Shown here: piece after piece, positions 63,032 through 64,000 of the stretch | Layout of the letters: each line of letters starts with the position of its first letter | Numbering within the stretch: the stretch's first letter is position 1 | Source: an uncultured Planctomycetaceae bacterium | GTDB taxonomy: Bacteria; Planctomycetota; Planctomycetia; Planctomycetales; Planctomycetaceae | DNA length: 64,000 bases | Assembly (NCBI GenBank): GCA_903858815.1 | Contig: CAIOKE010000154.1 | Coordinates: 1-64,000 of the forward strand | Reading direction: 5' to 3' | Made by a program: the position numbers and the translations under genes | Notes under the pieces: generated by a model | Database searches by the model: none | What the model saw: only the letters and a program-made list of their open reading frames with translations | What the model was told of the DNA's origin: nothing

Positions 63032-64000
63032 ATGCATCGCGTCTGCCTCCAGCTGCTGCTCCTCCTGTGTAGTTTCAATTGCTCGGTCGCCAGTGACGGC
63101 CTGCAGGATAACCTGCCCGAAAATGTCCGCAGAATTCCGGCCCCTGGCATCCCGGTGCCCGCAGAACGCCGCGCCGCAATGTCCACCCAACTGCAGCTGC
63201 TGCAGCAGAAAATCTCTCAACTCCGCAGCACAAACACCGTCGATCAGTCACTGCTTCCCGATGTCCTGATCTTTGAACGGGCCGTGCGCTGCGCTCTGGA
63301 CTACAACGAATTCTTCGATGAAAAGGAATTTGATAAAGCTGATACCCTGCTCGCTGAAGGACTGGCACGCAGTGAACAGCTGCTGGCCGGAAAACCTGAA
63401 TGGACCGGAAAAACCGGGCTGGTTGTCCGCGGATACATCAGCCGCATCGACCAGACCGTCCAGCCGTACGGCCTGATCGTCCCAGCCACATATGCCATGA
63501 ATCACAGCGTGCCCACACGACTCGACCTGTGGTTTCATGGTCGCGGTGAAAAACTCAGCGAAGTCAACTTCATCTGGGAACGGATGCGGAATCCCGGCGA
63601 ATTCGCCCCGCCACACACTCTCGTGCTGCATCCCTACGGTCGATACTGCAATGCCTTCAGATTTGCCGGTGAAATGGATGTCCTCGAAGCACTCGAAGAT
63701 GTCAGTCGACGATATCGAGTGGACGAGGACCGAGTCAGTGTGCGAGGTTTCTCCATGGGCGGCGCCGCCTGCTGGCAGTTCGCCACCCACTACGCAGACC
63801 GCTGGTTTGCCGCTGCACCCGGAGCCGGCTTCGCGGAAACACCACAGTTCCTCAAAGTCTTTCAGAAGGAAGAACTGCAGCCGCAGCCATGGGAACAGAA
63901 ACTCTGGAATCTCTACGACTGCGATAAATGGGCACTCAACCTCTCTCACTGCCCCACCATCGCCTACAGCGGGGAAAATGATTCACAGAAACAGGCGGCG
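63032..64000 (+). CDS. exported alpha/beta-hydrolase (esterase), 3' end cut by window
   Basis: A signal peptide (about 1-21) is followed by a helical region and an alpha/beta-hydrolase domain: RLDLWFHGRGE (oxyanion side), VSVRGFSMGGAACWQF with the nucleophile Ser241, and YSGENDSQ with a candidate acid Asp317. This recalls prolyl-oligopeptidase or polyhydroxyalkanoate depolymerase-like esterases. 323 codons are present; the catalytic His would lie beyond the window edge. Confidence 0.8.
   Translation, partial: MHRVCLQLLLLLCSFNCSVASDGLQDNLPENVRRIPAPGIPVPAERRAAMSTQLQLLQQKISQLRSTNTVDQSLLPDVLIFERAVRCALDYNEFFDEKEFDKADTLLAEGLARSEQLLAGKPEWTGKTGLVVRGYISRIDQTVQPYGLIVPATYAMNHSVPTRLDLWFHGRGEKLSEVNFIWERMRNPGEFAPPHTLVLHPYGRYCNAFRFAGEMDVLEALEDVSRRYRVDEDRVSVRGFSMGGAACWQFATHYADRWFAAAPGAGFAETPQFLKVFQKEELQPQPWEQKLWNLYDCDKWALNLSHCPTIAYSGENDSQKQAA

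Overview
The window looks like a chromosomal segment of a planctomycete (Planctomycetota, probably Planctomycetales). The grounds are a moderately high GC content, many exported proteins of lineage-restricted type (a DUF1598-like protein, STN-like and BNR-4 proteins, Cys-rich repeats), lpxD/lpxI lipid A genes, SSS symporters, a multihaem cytochrome, and dispersed GC-rich repeats of a kind common in these genomes. The genus cannot be fixed from sequence alone. I found no tRNA, rRNA, CRISPR array, prophage or insertion sequence.  Layout. 1-390 is a 132-bp tandem repeat, followed by proA on the minus strand. 2150-17364 holds a complete 14-gene complex I operon, nuoABCDEFGHIJKLMN, whose last gene is followed after 20 bp by a radical SAM gene and then an SSS symporter. 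A second copy of the dispersed repeat family lies at 20260-20590. Next come a seven-haem cytochrome with a TPR-like tail and, divergently, a ceramidase-like enzyme fused to a LamG-like domain, an M50 protease, a membrane protein of unknown function and a Cys-rich exported protein with HEAT-like repeats. lpxD, lpxI, an exported unknown and mutL (with the endonuclease motif) follow on the plus strand.  34101-41314 (minus) is a four-gene ABC-type tripartite efflux operon. Its adaptor and outer-membrane protein both carry EF-hand loops, and the adaptor also has a Gly/Pro repeat tail. Then come an orphan NMT1-type lipoprotein, a CBS protein, a UPF0104-like flippase, a DUF1598-like protein, an unknown lipoprotein, a Bcp peroxiredoxin and a SirB1-type protein. 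48965-54900 (minus) reads LMW phosphatase - rpiB - gcvH - gcvPA - gcvPB - sugar-type ABC ATPase, without gcvT. 55134-61791 (minus) reads MoxR ATPase - DUF58 - STN-like exported protein - Hsp70-like protein with zinc ribbon - BNR-4 exported protein. A CDF metal transporter and a truncated secreted esterase end the window.  The parts that seem least described are the EF-hand-bearing efflux operon, the MoxR/DUF58/STN/Hsp70-zinc-ribbon/BNR-4 cluster with long poly-G tracts just upstream of two of its start codons, the Cys-rich HEAT protein, and the extended NuoJ/K/L subunits. Function is inferred from motifs throughout; no database search was run.
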